A stretch of 34,631 nt of DNA from contig JAADJC010000025.1 in NCBI GenBank assembly GCA_013151025.1, positions 1 to 34,631 on the forward strand, read 5' to 3'. This DNA comes from Acidobacteriota bacterium (lineage in GTDB: Bacteria; Acidobacteriota; Holophagae; Thermotomaculales; Thermotomaculaceae). The position numbers were made by a program, and so were the translations under genes. Position 1 is the first letter of the stretch. Every line of letters begins with the position of its first letter. Under the pieces are notes generated by a model that saw only the letters and a list, made by a program, of their open reading frames with translations, was not told where the DNA came from and searched no databases. Positions 7,175 to 15,514 of the stretch are shown one piece after another.

Positions 7175-7224
7175 TTCCCAACCATCCAACATCCACTTTT
7201 CACTGTCCACGGCGGTAAAGCCGC
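7175..7224 (-). repeat. composite repeat copy F: hairpin plus five 7-base units, inverted to copy E
   Basis: Read on the minus strand: hairpin GCGG-CTTTA-CCGC (7212-7224), then CG, then units TGGACAG, TGAAAAG, TGGATGT, TGGATGG, TTGGGAA (7209 down to 7175). The first part (7193-7210) pairs with 7004-7021 of copy E at 15 of 18 positions. Confidence 0.65.
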
Positions 7225-7256
7225 ATTGATTTACTGCCTCCCGTCAGTGTATTTTC

Positions 7257-7265
7257 TGGTACAAT
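7257..7265 (+). promoter_or_regulatory. extended -10 promoter of the acyl-CoA dehydrogenase pair
   Basis: TGGTACAAT: TG, one base, then TACAAT (7260-7265), 41 bases before the ATG. No good -35 box is needed for an extended -10 element, and none is seen. Confidence 0.45.
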
Positions 7266-7306
7266 TAAGCGGGACTCAACGGCAATACTTTTAAGGAAGG
7301 TGAAAT

Positions 7307-8452
7307 ATGGATTTTCAATTGACCGAAGAACAGCAGATGATGAAGGAAATGGCACACAAGTTTGCAGATAACCGGGTGAAACCGGGGGCTGCAGAACGGG
7401 ACCGGACCCATGAGTTTCCGGTGGACCTGCTGAAAGAATGTGCCGAACTGGGGTTCATGGGTGTGACGGTTCCTGAGAAATGGGGCGGCGCAGGGATGGA
7501 CTATCTGTCCTATGCCATTATGATGGAAGAAATCTCCCGGACCTGCGCCTCCACCGGTGTAATTCTCTCCGTGAATAATTCTCTGGTCTGTGACCCGTTA
7601 ATGAAATTTGGAACAGAAGCCCAGAAGGAAAAATATGTGAAACCCTTGGCAATGGGCGAAAAACTGGGCTGTTTCGCGCTGACAGAACCTGGCGCCGGTT
7701 CCGATGCCGGTGCTACCAAAACCACCGCAGTGAAAAATGGTGACCACTACATCATTAACGGAACCAAGATTTTTATCACCTGTGCTACCCACGCAGACGT
7801 CTGCATCATGTTTGCTGTTACCGACAAGGAAGCCGGACACCATGGCATTTCCACCTTTATTGTGGAAAAGGATTTTGAGGGATACAACATTGGCACGGTG
7901 GAAGACAAGCTGGGCATCAATGCCAGCGGCACGGCAGAATTGTATTTTGAAGATATGAAGGTTCCGGTGGAAAACCTCCTGGGAGAAGAAGGCCAGGGAT
8001 ATAAGATCGCACTGGCGACCCTGGACGGGGCCCGGATCGGGATTGCGGCACAGGGTGTCGGCGTGGCGCAGGCCGCGTTGGATGAATCGGTGAAATACGC
8101 CAAAGAACGGGTTCAGTTCGGAAAACCAATTGCCGCCAATCAGGCGATTCAGTGGTTCCTTGCGGACATGGCCACCGAGATTGAAGCAGCCCGCCTTTTG
8201 ACCTACAAGGGCGCCGACTGCAAACAGCAGGGGGGCCGTTGTAATAAAATCACCAGCATGGCCAAGGTGTTCGCCGCAGAAACCGCCATGAAGGCTGCCA
8301 CCAAGGGCGTGCAGATCTTTGGCGGTTACGGCTACATGAAGGAATACCCAATGGAACGGTTCTTCAGGGATGCCAAAATTCTTGAAATCTATGAAGGCAC
8401 TTCCGAAATCCAGCGGATTGTTATTGCGGCTTCATTGCTGAAAGAGTATTAA
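7307..8452 (+). CDS. acyl-CoA dehydrogenase (short-chain/butyryl type), first of two
   Basis: FAD-dependent dehydrogenation of acyl-CoA to enoyl-CoA, passing electrons to ETF. The length of 381 aa is standard. The FAD/substrate motif [11 protein letters not shown] starts near Thr126. The catalytic base Glu363 lies in [10 protein letters not shown] near the C-terminus, at the position typical of short-chain and butyryl-CoA dehydrogenases rather than of the isovaleryl or long-chain types. GGAAGG lies about seven bases before the ATG. The second paralogue follows after only four bases, so the two are one operon. No etfAB genes are in the window. Chain-length preference cannot be settled from sequence alone. 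Confidence 0.93.
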   Translation: MDFQLTEEQQMMKEMAHKFADNRVKPGAAERDRTHEFPVDLLKECAELGFMGVTVPEKWGGAGMDYLSYAIMMEEISRTCASTGVILSVNNSLVCDPLMKFGTEAQKEKYVKPLAMGEKLGCFALTEPGAGSDAGATKTTAVKNGDHYIINGTKIFITCATHADVCIMFAVTDKEAGHHGISTFIVEKDFEGYNIGTVEDKLGINASGTAELYFEDMKVPVENLLGEEGQGYKIALATLDGARIGIAAQGVGVAQAALDESVKYAKERVQFGKPIAANQAIQWFLADMATEIEAARLLTYKGADCKQQGGRCNKITSMAKVFAAETAMKAATKGVQIFGGYGYMKEYPMERFFRDAKILEIYEGTSEIQRIVIAASLLKEY

Positions 8453-8456
8453 ATTT

Positions 8457-9596
8457 ATGAATTTCCAATTTGAAGAAGAACACGGCCTGTTCCGTAAAAT
8501 GGTTCGGGATTTTGCCGTCAATGAGCTGGCTCCCGGTGCGGCGGAACGGGACAAAAACGCCGAATTCCCTGCTGAAGCAATCGCTAAACTGGGAGAACTG
8601 GGGCTTATGGGTGCTTTTATCCCGGAAGAATACGGTGGAGCAGGCGCAGATGTGATTTCTTATCTCATTGCAGTAGAAGAACTTGCAAGGGAAGACCCCT
8701 CAGTGGCCGTAACCATGAGTGTCAACAACTCGGTCTGCTGTGCCCCAATTTACAATTTCGGAACTGAGGAACAGAAACATAAATTTCTGCCCCAGCTGGC
8801 AGCCGGTGAAGTCATCGGTGGGTTCTGTCTCACCGAGCCCGGGGCGGGGTCAGATGCTGCCGGTTTAAAAACCAAGGCGGTAAGAAAAGGTGACAAGTAC
8901 ATCCTCAATGGCTCCAAGGCATGGATCACCAATGCATCGGTGGGCAAGTATTTTGTAATGATTGCCGTTACGGACCCATCGCTGGGACACAAGGGCTTGT
9001 CCGCTTTCATTGTTGACGCGGATTCCCCCGGCTTCATTGTCAATAAGCCGGAGGATAAGATGGGGATACGGGCATCGAAAACCTGCATGATCACCATAGA
9101 AGACCTGGAAGTACCGGCGGAAAACCTGCTGGGAAAAGAAGGGATGGGATTGAAAATCGCCCTTCGGACCCTGGACCATTCCAGAATCGGCATCGGCGCC
9201 CAGGCACTGGGCATTGCCAGGGGTGCACTGGCTGAAGCCGTACGCTACGCCAGGGAACGGCATCAGTTCGGAAAACCGCTGACAGCCAATCAGGCAATTC
9301 AATTCAAGCTGGCAGATATGGCCACAAAGATTGAAGTAGCGGAATTGCTGATTATGAAAGCCGGATGGTTGGATGGGAAAGGAACACCGGATACCCGCCT
9401 TTCATCCGCCGCCAAACTGTTTGCCTCTGAAACTGCAATTTTCTGCACCTATGAAGGGCTTCAAATCCACGGCGGATACGGCTATTCCAAGGAATATAAA
9501 ATTGAGCGTCTCTACCGGGATGCCAGAGTTACCACCATCTACGAAGGCACATCCGAGGTCCAACGCATGGTCATTGCAAGGAGTCTGTTGAGGTAG
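8457..9596 (+). CDS. acyl-CoA dehydrogenase, second tandem paralogue
   Basis: 379 aa, co-linear with the preceding enzyme: [12 protein letters not shown] begins at the same position (Thr126) and the catalytic Glu363 in IYEGTSEVQR is kept. It clearly arose by duplication but has diverged considerably along its length, so it probably handles a different acyl-CoA or forms a mixed complex. The ATG follows the upstream stop by four bases and lacks a strong ribosome site (only GAAAGAG further upstream), which suggests translational coupling. A clear terminator follows at 9642-9676. Confidence 0.93.
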   Translation: MNFQFEEEHGLFRKMVRDFAVNELAPGAAERDKNAEFPAEAIAKLGELGLMGAFIPEEYGGAGADVISYLIAVEELAREDPSVAVTMSVNNSVCCAPIYNFGTEEQKHKFLPQLAAGEVIGGFCLTEPGAGSDAAGLKTKAVRKGDKYILNGSKAWITNASVGKYFVMIAVTDPSLGHKGLSAFIVDADSPGFIVNKPEDKMGIRASKTCMITIEDLEVPAENLLGKEGMGLKIALRTLDHSRIGIGAQALGIARGALAEAVRYARERHQFGKPLTANQAIQFKLADMATKIEVAELLIMKAGWLDGKGTPDTRLSSAAKLFASETAIFCTYEGLQIHGGYGYSKEYKIERLYRDARVTTIYEGTSEVQRMVIARSLLR

Positions 9597-9613
9597 GGGA
9601 AAAGTAGAGATAA

Positions 9614-9631
9614 GGTTGAGGTTAAGTAAAG
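9614..9631 (+). repeat. period-6 word array after the acyl-CoA dehydrogenase operon
   Basis: AGGTTG, AGGTTA, AGTAAA. Identical over 18 bases to 3415-3432 downstream of an unrelated gene. Confidence 0.6.
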
Positions 9632-9641
9632 AAAAAAGATA

Positions 9642-9676
9642 AGCAGGGGCTCCCTTCCGGGTTTCCCTGCTTTTTC
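9642..9676 (+). terminator. intrinsic terminator of the acyl-CoA dehydrogenase operon
   Basis: AAGCAGGG (9642-9649) pairs with CCCTGCTT (9666-9673), with an inner CCC/GGG pairing and TTCC loop. The stem runs into a T-tract (9672-9676). The best intrinsic terminator in the window. Confidence 0.8.
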
Positions 9677-9726
9677 TTCTTTTTCCAGTCTTACTACTAC
9701 CATGCATAAAGAAAAACAAAATGTGA

Positions 9727-9770
9727 GATAATGCAACCGGGCTCTCAAATGCCCCAGTTTTTTTAGAGAG
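9727..9770 (+). promoter_or_regulatory. tlyA leader: -10-like GATAAT and terminator-like hairpin
   Basis: GATAAT (9727-9732) may be a -10 box. Downstream, GGGC (9739-9742) pairs with GCCC (9751-9754) before seven T (9758-9764). Alternatively CTCTC (9742-9746) could pair with GAGAG (9766-9770), which is the only ribosome-site-like sequence before the ATG at 9776. The two pairings exclude each other. Weak, but regulator-like. Confidence 0.35.
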
Positions 9771-9775
9771 AGAAA

Positions 9776-10585
9776 ATGGCAAAGACAGGGAAAAAGCGGG
9801 CGGATATTCTTGTGGTGAAACAGGGGCTGACCCGTTCTAGGGAGGAAGCCCGTCGAAGCATCATGGCAGGATTGGTTCACACCGACAACAAACGGGTTGA
9901 AAAACCAGGGGAACTGCTGCCGGAAACCATCGCGCTGCACCTGAAGGAAAAGCTCCACCCCTTCGTGGGCCGGGGCGGACTGAAACTCCGGCATGCGCTG
10001 GATGAGTTTTGCATTGATGTAAGCGGACGGATATGCGCGGACTTTGGTTCGTCCACCGGTGGATTTACTGATTGCTTGCTCCAGAGAGGAGCAGGCAAGG
10101 TGTTTGCCATTGACGCAGGCACCAACCAGCTGGATTACAGGCTGCGCCAAGATGAGCGAGTAGTGGTGATGGAGAACTTCAACGCAAGGTATCTGAAACC
10201 CGAAGACCTGGATGAAACGGTTTCATTTATCTGCATGGATGTGAGTTTTATTTCTGTCAGGAAGCTCATTCCGGTATTCCCCGGAATTACAGACCCTGCC
10301 CTGCCCTTTGATGCCATCATCCTTGTCAAGCCGCAATTTGAGGTGGGCCGGGATGAAGTAGAGAAAAATGGCATTATCCGGGATCGGAATAAGCACATCC
10401 GGGTGTTGACGGAACTGATGAATTTCACTGCCGAAATGGGGCTGGCTCCAACCGGGTTGGCCCGATCTCCCATCACCGGTCAGAAAGGGAATGTGGAGTA
10501 TCTTCTCCGGTTGCAAAAATTAAGTGGCGATGTTACACTGAATGCTATGAAAAGCAGAATTGAAAAGGTCGTAATGAATGGCTGA
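9776..10585 (+). CDS. tlyA: TlyA-family rRNA 2'-O-methyltransferase
   Basis: A predicted SAM-dependent RNA 2'-O-methyltransferase. In mycobacteria TlyA methylates 16S and 23S rRNA. The older name hemolysin is misleading. An N-terminal S4 RNA-binding domain covers about 7-65, followed by the linker motif FVGRGGLKL (63-71), the SAM loop DFGSSTGGFTD (89-99) and the VKPQFE motif (Lys185). The length of 269 aa is typical. The gene overlaps nadK by eight bases, a pairing I know from many bacteria. The ribosome site is poor (GAGAG). Target nucleotides cannot be predicted. Confidence 0.92.
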   Translation: MAKTGKKRADILVVKQGLTRSREEARRSIMAGLVHTDNKRVEKPGELLPETIALHLKEKLHPFVGRGGLKLRHALDEFCIDVSGRICADFGSSTGGFTDCLLQRGAGKVFAIDAGTNQLDYRLRQDERVVVMENFNARYLKPEDLDETVSFICMDVSFISVRKLIPVFPGITDPALPFDAIILVKPQFEVGRDEVEKNGIIRDRNKHIRVLTELMNFTAEMGLAPTGLARSPITGQKGNVEYLLRLQKLSGDVTLNAMKSRIEKVVMNG

Positions 10586-11471
10586 TTTCAACAGGATCGG
10601 TGTCGTTTACAAGCCGAAAGCGGATACCAGAAGGCTGAACCAGTCCTTTCGGGCAATCGGCACGGCCCTGAATAAATGGGGACTGGATCACGCTTTGCGG
10701 TACCAGGATATGCCGGAAACGGAGATGGACACCGAATTGAATAAGATGTTCAAGCGCATTTCCAAAGAACAGTTCCGGGATACGGTGGACATGGTGATTG
10801 TGCTGGGAGGAGACGGTACGCTATTGTCTCTGGCCCGGATGATGAGCCGGCGGGAAGTTCCCATTTTCGGTGTCAACCTTGGTCACCTGGGTTTCCTCAC
10901 AGAAACACCGGTGGATCGGATTGAGCACGCATTGGAACAGCTCAACGCCGGCCGGTTTACCTATGACAATCGCCTGATGCTCCACGGAGAGATTCTGGAT
11001 CAGGATGACGAAGTCGTGGTCAGCGAAACTGTTCTCAACGACGTGGTGGTGAATAAGGCGGCACTGGCCCGAATTATGGATCTGAAGCTGACCATTGACG
11101 GCTCTTTCGCATCGGAATATAAGTCGGATGGCCTGATCGTCGCCACACCCACAGGCTCCACTGCCTACTCTCTGGCCGCCGGGGGTGCCATTATCTTTCC
11201 AAACACCGACGTGTTGGCAGTTACGCCGATCTGTCCCCATTCCCTGACCAACCGGCCCATTGTGCTTGATGCCGACTCCGTGATTGAGATTTCACTGAAC
11301 CGCCCCCACGAAAATGTGTATGCCACTTTTGACGGACAATTGGGATTCCGTTTCTTTTCAAATTACCGATTACGGGTAAAGCGAAGCGAACGGAAGGTCC
11401 GCCTCATCAAGCCTGTGGGAACGTATTATTTTGAGGTGTTGAAAGAAAAACTGAAATGGGGCGAGCGCTGA
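10578..11471 (+). CDS. nadK: NAD kinase
   Basis: Phosphorylates NAD to NADP, the cell's source of NADP. The signature GGDGT is at 77-81 and is followed by NLGHLGFLTE. The conserved KSDGLIVATPTGSTAYS segment starts at Lys182, and the C-terminal domain contains the usual all-beta section. The length of 297 aa is normal. The ATG lies inside the end of tlyA (8-base overlap). The stop codon TGA is the loop of a perfect GC-rich hairpin (11463-11477) that leads directly into the ribosome site of the next gene. Confidence 0.95.
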   Translation: MADFNRIGVVYKPKADTRRLNQSFRAIGTALNKWGLDHALRYQDMPETEMDTELNKMFKRISKEQFRDTVDMVIVLGGDGTLLSLARMMSRREVPIFGVNLGHLGFLTETPVDRIEHALEQLNAGRFTYDNRLMLHGEILDQDDEVVVSETVLNDVVVNKAALARIMDLKLTIDGSFASEYKSDGLIVATPTGSTAYSLAAGGAIIFPNTDVLAVTPICPHSLTNRPIVLDADSVIEISLNRPHENVYATFDGQLGFRFFSNYRLRVKRSERKVRLIKPVGTYYFEVLKEKLKWGER

Positions 11472-11477
11472 GCGCTC
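11463..11477 (+). other. perfect hairpin with the nadK stop codon in its loop
   Basis: GAGCGC-TGA-GCGCTC. The GGAGG ribosome site of the next gene follows at 11481-11485. It might slow or couple translation across the junction. No T-run, so not a terminator. Confidence 0.55.
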
Positions 11478-11491
11478 CCCGGAGGCGTTAA

Positions 11492-14041
11492 ATGCAAGTC
11501 TTCAATGTTGTACCCAATCTGCCGGAAGAACTGACTCCCCTGAAGGAACTGGCATACAATCTCTGGCACGCGTGGAACCCGGAGGCGCTCACGCTGTTCA
11601 TGCGGCTGGACCGTGACCTGTGGGAAAAATGCAATCACAATCCGGTTCTGCTGCTGGGAAGGGTTGAGCAGGACCGTCTGGCTGAGCTTGCATCTGATGA
11701 CGGCTTCCTGACCCATTTAAAAAGGGTTTCAGATGAGTTTCATCGCTATGTGGAATACCGACGCTTTTTTCAGTTTGCTCTCGGTGTCGAAAAGGACTTT
11801 CGCGTTGCCTATTTTTCCGCTGAATTCGGTGTCAATGATTCTATTCCAAATTATTCCGGCGGTCTGGGCGTGCTGGCAGGAGATCACGTCAAATCCTCAT
11901 CCGATCTCAATGTCCCGCTGGTTGGCATGGGGTTGATGTACCAGCAGGGCTACTTTCGGCAATATCTGACCTCCGACGGCTGGCAGCAGGAACGGTATCC
12001 TGAAAATGATTTTCATAACATGCCCCTTCGGTTAATGAGAAATCCGGAAGACAATGAACCATTAACCGTTTATGTCCCCATGAAGGATCGCCAGGTTGCC
12101 ACCCGGATATGGAAACTCTCTGTGGGACGTGTCAGCATTTACCTCCTTGACACGAACAATTCTCTGAATACAGATTCGGATCGGAAAATCACGGATCAAC
12201 TCTATGGCGGGGATATTGAGCATCGGCTGAAGCAGGAAATCATTCTTGGCATCGGTGGTGTCCGGGCACTGGAAGAGCTGAAGATTGAGCCTGCGGTTTA
12301 CCACTTGAACGAGGGGCATTCCGCTTTCGCCATGCTGGAAAGACTGCGCAACCTTCTTGGTCAGGGATTGAGTATGGAAGAAGCCTCCCTTCTGGTTCGG
12401 TCCACCACCGTTTTCACCACCCATACACCGGTTCCAGCCGGAAACGATGTATTTCCGACGGACCTGATACGAAACTATCTCGGCCAATTTGCAAAAGATC
12501 TCGGATTCAATATTGATGAATTCCTGGGATTTGGCCGGGTTCACCCGGAAGATAAATCCGAGGGATTCTGTATGACAGTACTGGCATTGAAAAACAGTGC
12601 CTTTGCCAACGGTGTCAGTGAACTTCATGGGAGGGTATCCCGAAAAATGTGGAAAGATCTCTACCCCACAGTGGAACTTGAAGAGGTTCCCATCGAGCAT
12701 ATTACCAATGGCGTGCATGTCCCCTCCTGGATTTCCATTGAAATGTCCATGCTCTATTCTCGTTACCTGGGCCCCAAATGGGTGGAAGACCCGGATAATG
12801 AAAAAGTATGGGACAGAGTCTCCAGCATCCCTGACTCAGAGCTCTGGCGAACCCATGAACGACGACGGGAACGGCTGGTCGCTTTCACACGAAAACGCCT
12901 GATTCAATCCCTGAACCGCCGGGGCGCAAAACAGCAGGAAATTCAGAACGCTCGGGAAGTTCTGGACCCGGAAGCACTGACCATCGGTTTTGCCAGACGT
13001 TTTGCCACTTACAAGAGAGGGGACTTGATTTTCAGTGATCTGGACCGTCTTGCCGACATCTTGAATAATCCAAAGCGTCCCGTACAACTGATTTTTGCCG
13101 GAAAAGCCCACCCACGGGACATGGCGGGGAAAGACATTATTAAACGAATTGTTCACTTCACAAAAGACAAACGTTTCCTCCGGCGTGTGGTTTTTCTGGA
13201 AGATTATGACATTAACATGGCCCGCTATCTGGTTCAAGGCGTGGACGTCTGGCTCAACAACCCCAGGCGCCCGATGGAAGCCAGCGGGACCAGCGGCATG
13301 AAGGCTGCTGCCAATGGGGCCCTGAATATGAGTGTCCTGGACGGCTGGTGGTGCGAAGCCTATAATGGCATCAACGGTTGGGCCATCGGCGCCGGTGAAG
13401 AATACGATGACATCGAGTACCAGGACGAAGTGGAATCCAGGGCCATACTGGATCTGCTGGAAAACGAAGTCATCCCCACTTTTTACAAACGCACCTCAGA
13501 CAACCTGCCAAGGGAGTGGATTGCCCGAATGAAAAACAACCTCACCACAGTCTGCTCCTTCTTCAACACGCATCGCATGGTGGAAGACTACATGAAAGAT
13601 TTTTATTTACCGGCTGCCGAGAAATATGGTGCTTTTCAGGAAAATAACCACGAACCCCTGAAACTTCTGAACCAGTGGCGCATAAATGTGGCCGCGTGCT
13701 GGGATAAGGTGAAAATTGTCAGCACCGAATTTCCCGCCGGGCAGGAAAACCCAATTGGCGTACCAATCCAGACCCGGGTGGTGGTAAACTTAGGGGGTCT
13801 GAACCCGGAAGACCTCCAGGTGGAGGCCTACTTCGGGAAAGTGAACGCTTCAGGGGATTTTGAGTTTGTGGAAACTGCAGTTTTGCACAACGGCAGGCAG
13901 AAAGACAGTGAACTCCATGAATTTACTGGCGATCTTCTACTGGACAAAACCGGTAAATTTGGGATCCGATTTCGGATCCGGCCGGTTCATCCATTGCTGG
14001 AACCGGTTTTGACTGTCCGTGATTTGAAGTGGGATGAGTAG
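11492..14041 (+). CDS. glgP: alpha-glucan (glycogen/maltodextrin) phosphorylase
   Basis: Releases glucose-1-phosphate from alpha-1,4-glucans. 849 aa, matching the TIGR02094-type family that carries an extra N-terminal region (DUF3417, about residues 8-110). The catalytic part opens with YFSAEFGVNDSIPNYSGGLG. The pyridoxal-phosphate lysine is Lys604 in EASGTSGMKAAANG, and the substrate-site DGWW follows. GGAGG six bases before the ATG supports the start. It lies 20 bases after nadK and is probably co-transcribed, linking glycogen use with cofactor supply only loosely. The C-terminal 100 residues look like a beta-rich accessory region. Preferred chain length is unknown. Confidence 0.93.
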   Translation: MQVFNVVPNLPEELTPLKELAYNLWHAWNPEALTLFMRLDRDLWEKCNHNPVLLLGRVEQDRLAELASDDGFLTHLKRVSDEFHRYVEYRRFFQFALGVEKDFRVAYFSAEFGVNDSIPNYSGGLGVLAGDHVKSSSDLNVPLVGMGLMYQQGYFRQYLTSDGWQQERYPENDFHNMPLRLMRNPEDNEPLTVYVPMKDRQVATRIWKLSVGRVSIYLLDTNNSLNTDSDRKITDQLYGGDIEHRLKQEIILGIGGVRALEELKIEPAVYHLNEGHSAFAMLERLRNLLGQGLSMEEASLLVRSTTVFTTHTPVPAGNDVFPTDLIRNYLGQFAKDLGFNIDEFLGFGRVHPEDKSEGFCMTVLALKNSAFANGVSELHGRVSRKMWKDLYPTVELEEVPIEHITNGVHVPSWISIEMSMLYSRYLGPKWVEDPDNEKVWDRVSSIPDSELWRTHERRRERLVAFTRKRLIQSLNRRGAKQQEIQNAREVLDPEALTIGFARRFATYKRGDLIFSDLDRLADILNNPKRPVQLIFAGKAHPRDMAGKDIIKRIVHFTKDKRFLRRVVFLEDYDINMARYLVQGVDVWLNNPRRPMEASGTSGMKAAANGALNMSVLDGWWCEAYNGINGWAIGAGEEYDDIEYQDEVESRAILDLLENEVIPTFYKRTSDNLPREWIARMKNNLTTVCSFFNTHRMVEDYMKDFYLPAAEKYGAFQENNHEPLKLLNQWRINVAACWDKVKIVSTEFPAGQENPIGVPIQTRVVVNLGGLNPEDLQVEAYFGKVNASGDFEFVETAVLHNGRQKDSELHEFTGDLLLDKTGKFGIRFRIRPVHPLLEPVLTVRDLKWDE

Positions 14042-14087
14042 GATGCGATGAAAAATTTCATCTTTCGTTTATCAGCTGCAAAATGGT

Positions 14088-14115
14088 TTGACAAGGACAT
14101 GGTTCCGTGTATATT
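14088..14115 (+). promoter_or_regulatory. sigma-70-type promoter for the YdcH-like gene
   Basis: TTGACA (14088-14093), 16-base spacer, TATATT (14110-14115). The ATG at 14146 has GGAGG six bases upstream. Confidence 0.65.
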
Positions 14116-14145
14116 TTAGATATAAAGCTTTTATTGGAGGTTTAG

Positions 14146-14382
14146 ATGACACAGCTGACAGAGACCCGGGCCAAGGAGTTGCTTTACAGGGAAAACCAGG
14201 AATTTAAAACCCTCAAAGACAAACATGCCAACTACGACATGCAGCTTCAGCAGCTCCTGAAAAAGGGCAAACTGACAGACGAAGAGCAACTGAGCGTTGC
14301 CACAATCAAGAAACAGAAACTAAATCTGAAAGACAAAATGTACTCCATGATCGTGGATTATGTACACCAACAGGAGGCCTGA
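14146..14382 (+). CDS. YdcH family small coiled-coil protein (DUF465)
   Basis: 78 aa, almost wholly helical and charged. It shows the family pattern of this small cytosolic group: an N-terminal helix, the central HANYDMQLQQLLKKGKLTDEE section and a final lysine-rich helix (KKQKLNLKDKMY). The family has no established function. It is one of the shortest genes here but has its own promoter, a strong ribosome site and normal composition, so it is very probably real. The next gene, phosphatidylserine synthase, starts 46 bases later and may share the transcript. Confidence 0.8.
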   Translation: MTQLTETRAKELLYRENQEFKTLKDKHANYDMQLQQLLKKGKLTDEEQLSVATIKKQKLNLKDKMYSMIVDYVHQQEA

Positions 14383-14428
14383 AGGCGATTCTCCTGCAAC
14401 CGGAACCGGTTGAATAAATGAGTAAAAA

Positions 14429-15205
14429 TTGAAAAAACTTGAATTGAAAAAGGGGGTATTTATTATCCCCAGCCTGTTTACAGTTTCCAATCTATTCTTC
14501 GGCTTTTCCTGTATGGTGCTGGCCCAACGGGGAGAGTACCGCATGGCCGGAATCATGATATTTATTGCCGGCCTCATGGACATGCTGGATGGACGGATTG
14601 CGCGGCTAACCGGAACCGAATCGCATTTCGGTGCAGAACTGGATTCTATTGTGGATGTGGTATCTTTCGGTGTCGCCCCCGCCTTTCTTGTGTATCACTG
14701 GGCATTTACCGGCACTGACCTCAACGCCTTTCCCATCATCCGTCGTCTCGGCTGGGCTGCCGCATTTCTCTTTTTAACCTGTGGCGCCCTTCGCCTTGCC
14801 CGGTTCAACATCCAGAAAGGAAAAGTTTCCAGCCGCTACTTTGTCGGCCTTCCCATACCGGCGGGGGCAGCCATGATTGCTGCCATGGTGCTGCGTTTCC
14901 CCCACGGGGTCAATATGCCGTTCTTTTCCTACCTCGTCTTTGCCCTGGTTGTATTCACGGCACTGATGATGGTATCCCGGGCACGGTACAGGAGTTTCAA
15001 GGATGTGGATCTGAAAAGCAAGGCATCCTCCACCGTCATGGTGGCCATTGCTATTGTGATCATGGGCATACTCGTTACCCCGTCCACTGTATTGTCCCTG
15101 GCATTCGGACTTTACCTCATTCATCCCTTCGGTAACCGCTTGTTCCTTCAGTCTGAAACGGCCTCCAAAGCAAAACAAAACCCTTCTTCCGATAACTCAA
15201 ATTGA
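14429..15205 (+). CDS. pssA: CDP-diacylglycerol-serine O-phosphatidyltransferase
   Basis: A membrane enzyme that makes phosphatidylserine, the precursor of phosphatidylethanolamine. The CDP-alcohol phosphotransferase signature is complete: Asp54-Gly55, Ala58-Arg59, Gly68, Asp72, Asp76 in MLDGRIARLTGTESHFG and the following residues. About six to eight hydrophobic segments follow. 258 aa. The start is TTG at 14429. It overlaps a tiny out-of-frame ORF (ATG at 14418, stop at 14430-14432, four residues), and no strong ribosome site is seen, so initiation may depend on re-initiation. An alternative start was not found. Type II PssA-like by length. Confidence 0.9.
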   Translation: MKKLELKKGVFIIPSLFTVSNLFFGFSCMVLAQRGEYRMAGIMIFIAGLMDMLDGRIARLTGTESHFGAELDSIVDVVSFGVAPAFLVYHWAFTGTDLNAFPIIRRLGWAAAFLFLTCGALRLARFNIQKGKVSSRYFVGLPIPAGAAMIAAMVLRFPHGVNMPFFSYLVFALVVFTALMMVSRARYRSFKDVDLKSKASSTVMVAIAIVIMGILVTPSTVLSLAFGLYLIHPFGNRLFLQSETASKAKQNPSSDNSN

Positions 15206-15514
15206 AAATCACGGGAAAGAGAAAGGAAACAGGGAACAGAACGAAACGGTGATTGGCAACCCCGGGGCCTGTACCCGTTTCACTCTATTTCCGAAGTTCT
15301 CTTCTATTTTTGTGTCTGATGGTTTTTCAATTCGGTTTCTGAATCGAATTGAGGGACGAGCGCACCCAACGTCCGGGTGCCGAATGCTTCGCTGAGTAGG
15401 AGTTGGGGTTCGGAGTGGTGGACAAGAAGATAAAAGTACTGGCAGTTTGAATGGACTTATCAGGGCGCCAAAGGCGCAATCTTCATTTCTGACTCCTACC
15501 CCTACCCCTTACGC
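15206..15514. other. 309-base intergenic region with stacked inverted repeats
   Basis: Between convergent pssA and the permease gene, with no gene seen. GAAACGG (15243-15249) pairs with CCGTTTC (15275-15281) around a CCCCGGGG core. GCACCC (15362-15367) pairs with GGGTGC (15375-15380) and is followed by CGAATG, resembling repeat copies A and C. GAGTAGG (15394-15400) and its G-rich continuation pair with 15490-15520, whose end overlaps the permease stop codon. GGCGCC-AAA-GGCGC (15464-15477) is a further hairpin. Confidence 0.6.
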
